From an uncultured bacterium (lineage in GTDB: Bacteria > Cyanobacteriota > Vampirovibrionia > Gastranaerophilales > Gastranaerophilaceae), in assembly GCA_948742005.1 (NCBI GenBank), contig CAPYQR010000043.1, positions 1-5,744 on the forward strand: 5,744 nt of DNA, in the 5' to 3' direction. Under the pieces are notes generated by a model, which saw nothing but the letters and a program-made list of their open reading frames with translations, did not search any database and was not told the origin of the DNA. Shown here piece after piece: positions 5,634 through 5,744 of this stretch; the first letter of the stretch is position 1, and each line of letters begins with the position of its first letter. Made by a program: the position numbers and the translations under genes.

Positions 5634-5744
5634 TTATAAGCTTTCATAAAATTCTTTTAAAATTTTCGTATCAATTTCGATATTCGGACTTTCGCACACA
5701 AGTGCACCTTTTATGTCGAATTTTTTTAATGCACGCAGTAAATC
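5634..5744 (-). CDS. Endonuclease IV-like TIM-barrel protein, C-terminal fragment
   Basis: Only the last 36 codons and the TAA stop lie in the window; the gene continues beyond base 5744. The fragment contains I-K-G-A-L-V-C-E-S-P-N-I-E-I-D, which resembles the last beta strand of apurinic endonuclease IV (Nfo)/xylose-isomerase-like barrels, where 'C-E-S-P-x-x-E-x-D' is typical of the archaeal-type and divergent members. The Glu of C-E-S-P would be the zinc ligand at the end of the barrel. If it is a true endonuclease IV it would cleave abasic sites in DNA repair. With so little visible, a related sugar-phosphate isomerase-type barrel remains possible. It is followed after 11 bases by the antiporter gene. 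Confidence 0.6.
   Translation of the reverse strand, partial: DLLRALKKFDIKGALVCESPNIEIDTKILKEFYESL

Overview
This is a strongly AT-rich bacterial segment. It uses the standard stop code: TGA ends the small cysteine-rich gene and tryptophans are coded by TGG. It holds three complete protein genes, one 5'-truncated large gene and one truncated gene tail. There are no RNA genes, CRISPR arrays, insertion sequences or phage genes. Gene content (a GH13 alpha-glucan enzyme, a hybrid-cluster-protein relative and a Ca2+/Na+ exchanger) and composition fit an anaerobic, gut-type bacterium. A Gastranaerophilales/Vampirovibrionia-like host is my best guess, from general resemblance only and at low confidence.

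Layout. 1-2631 (+) is the C-terminal part, possibly the bulk, of a GH13 alpha-amylase-superfamily protein with very long helical insertions in the barrel. 2632-2682 is a short convergent gap with a strong hairpin terminator. 2683-4167 (-) encodes a hybrid cluster protein (HCP, 'hydroxylamine reductase') homologue that has lost most Fe-S cluster ligands, apparently a pseudoenzyme or a repurposed scaffold. 4168-4357 is a divergent intergenic region with a near-consensus sigma-70-type promoter (+) and short inverted repeats. 4358-4645 (+) encodes a small four-cysteine protein that probably starts at TTG, not at the upstream ATG. 4646-4695 holds a second hairpin shared by convergent genes. 4696-5622 (-) is a CaCA-family Ca2+/Na+ antiporter. 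5634-5744 (-) is the last 36 codons of an endonuclease IV-like TIM-barrel protein, 11 bases upstream of the antiporter and probably in the same operon.

How the genes relate. The only firm operon is the endonuclease IV-like gene followed by the antiporter. The HCP-like gene and the cysteine-rich gene are divergent and could share control, but nothing in the sequence proves a functional link. The GH13 gene is an independent unit ending at its own terminator. The most interesting items are the cluster-less HCP homologue, the heavily inserted GH13 barrel and the small four-cysteine protein beside the HCP-like gene.
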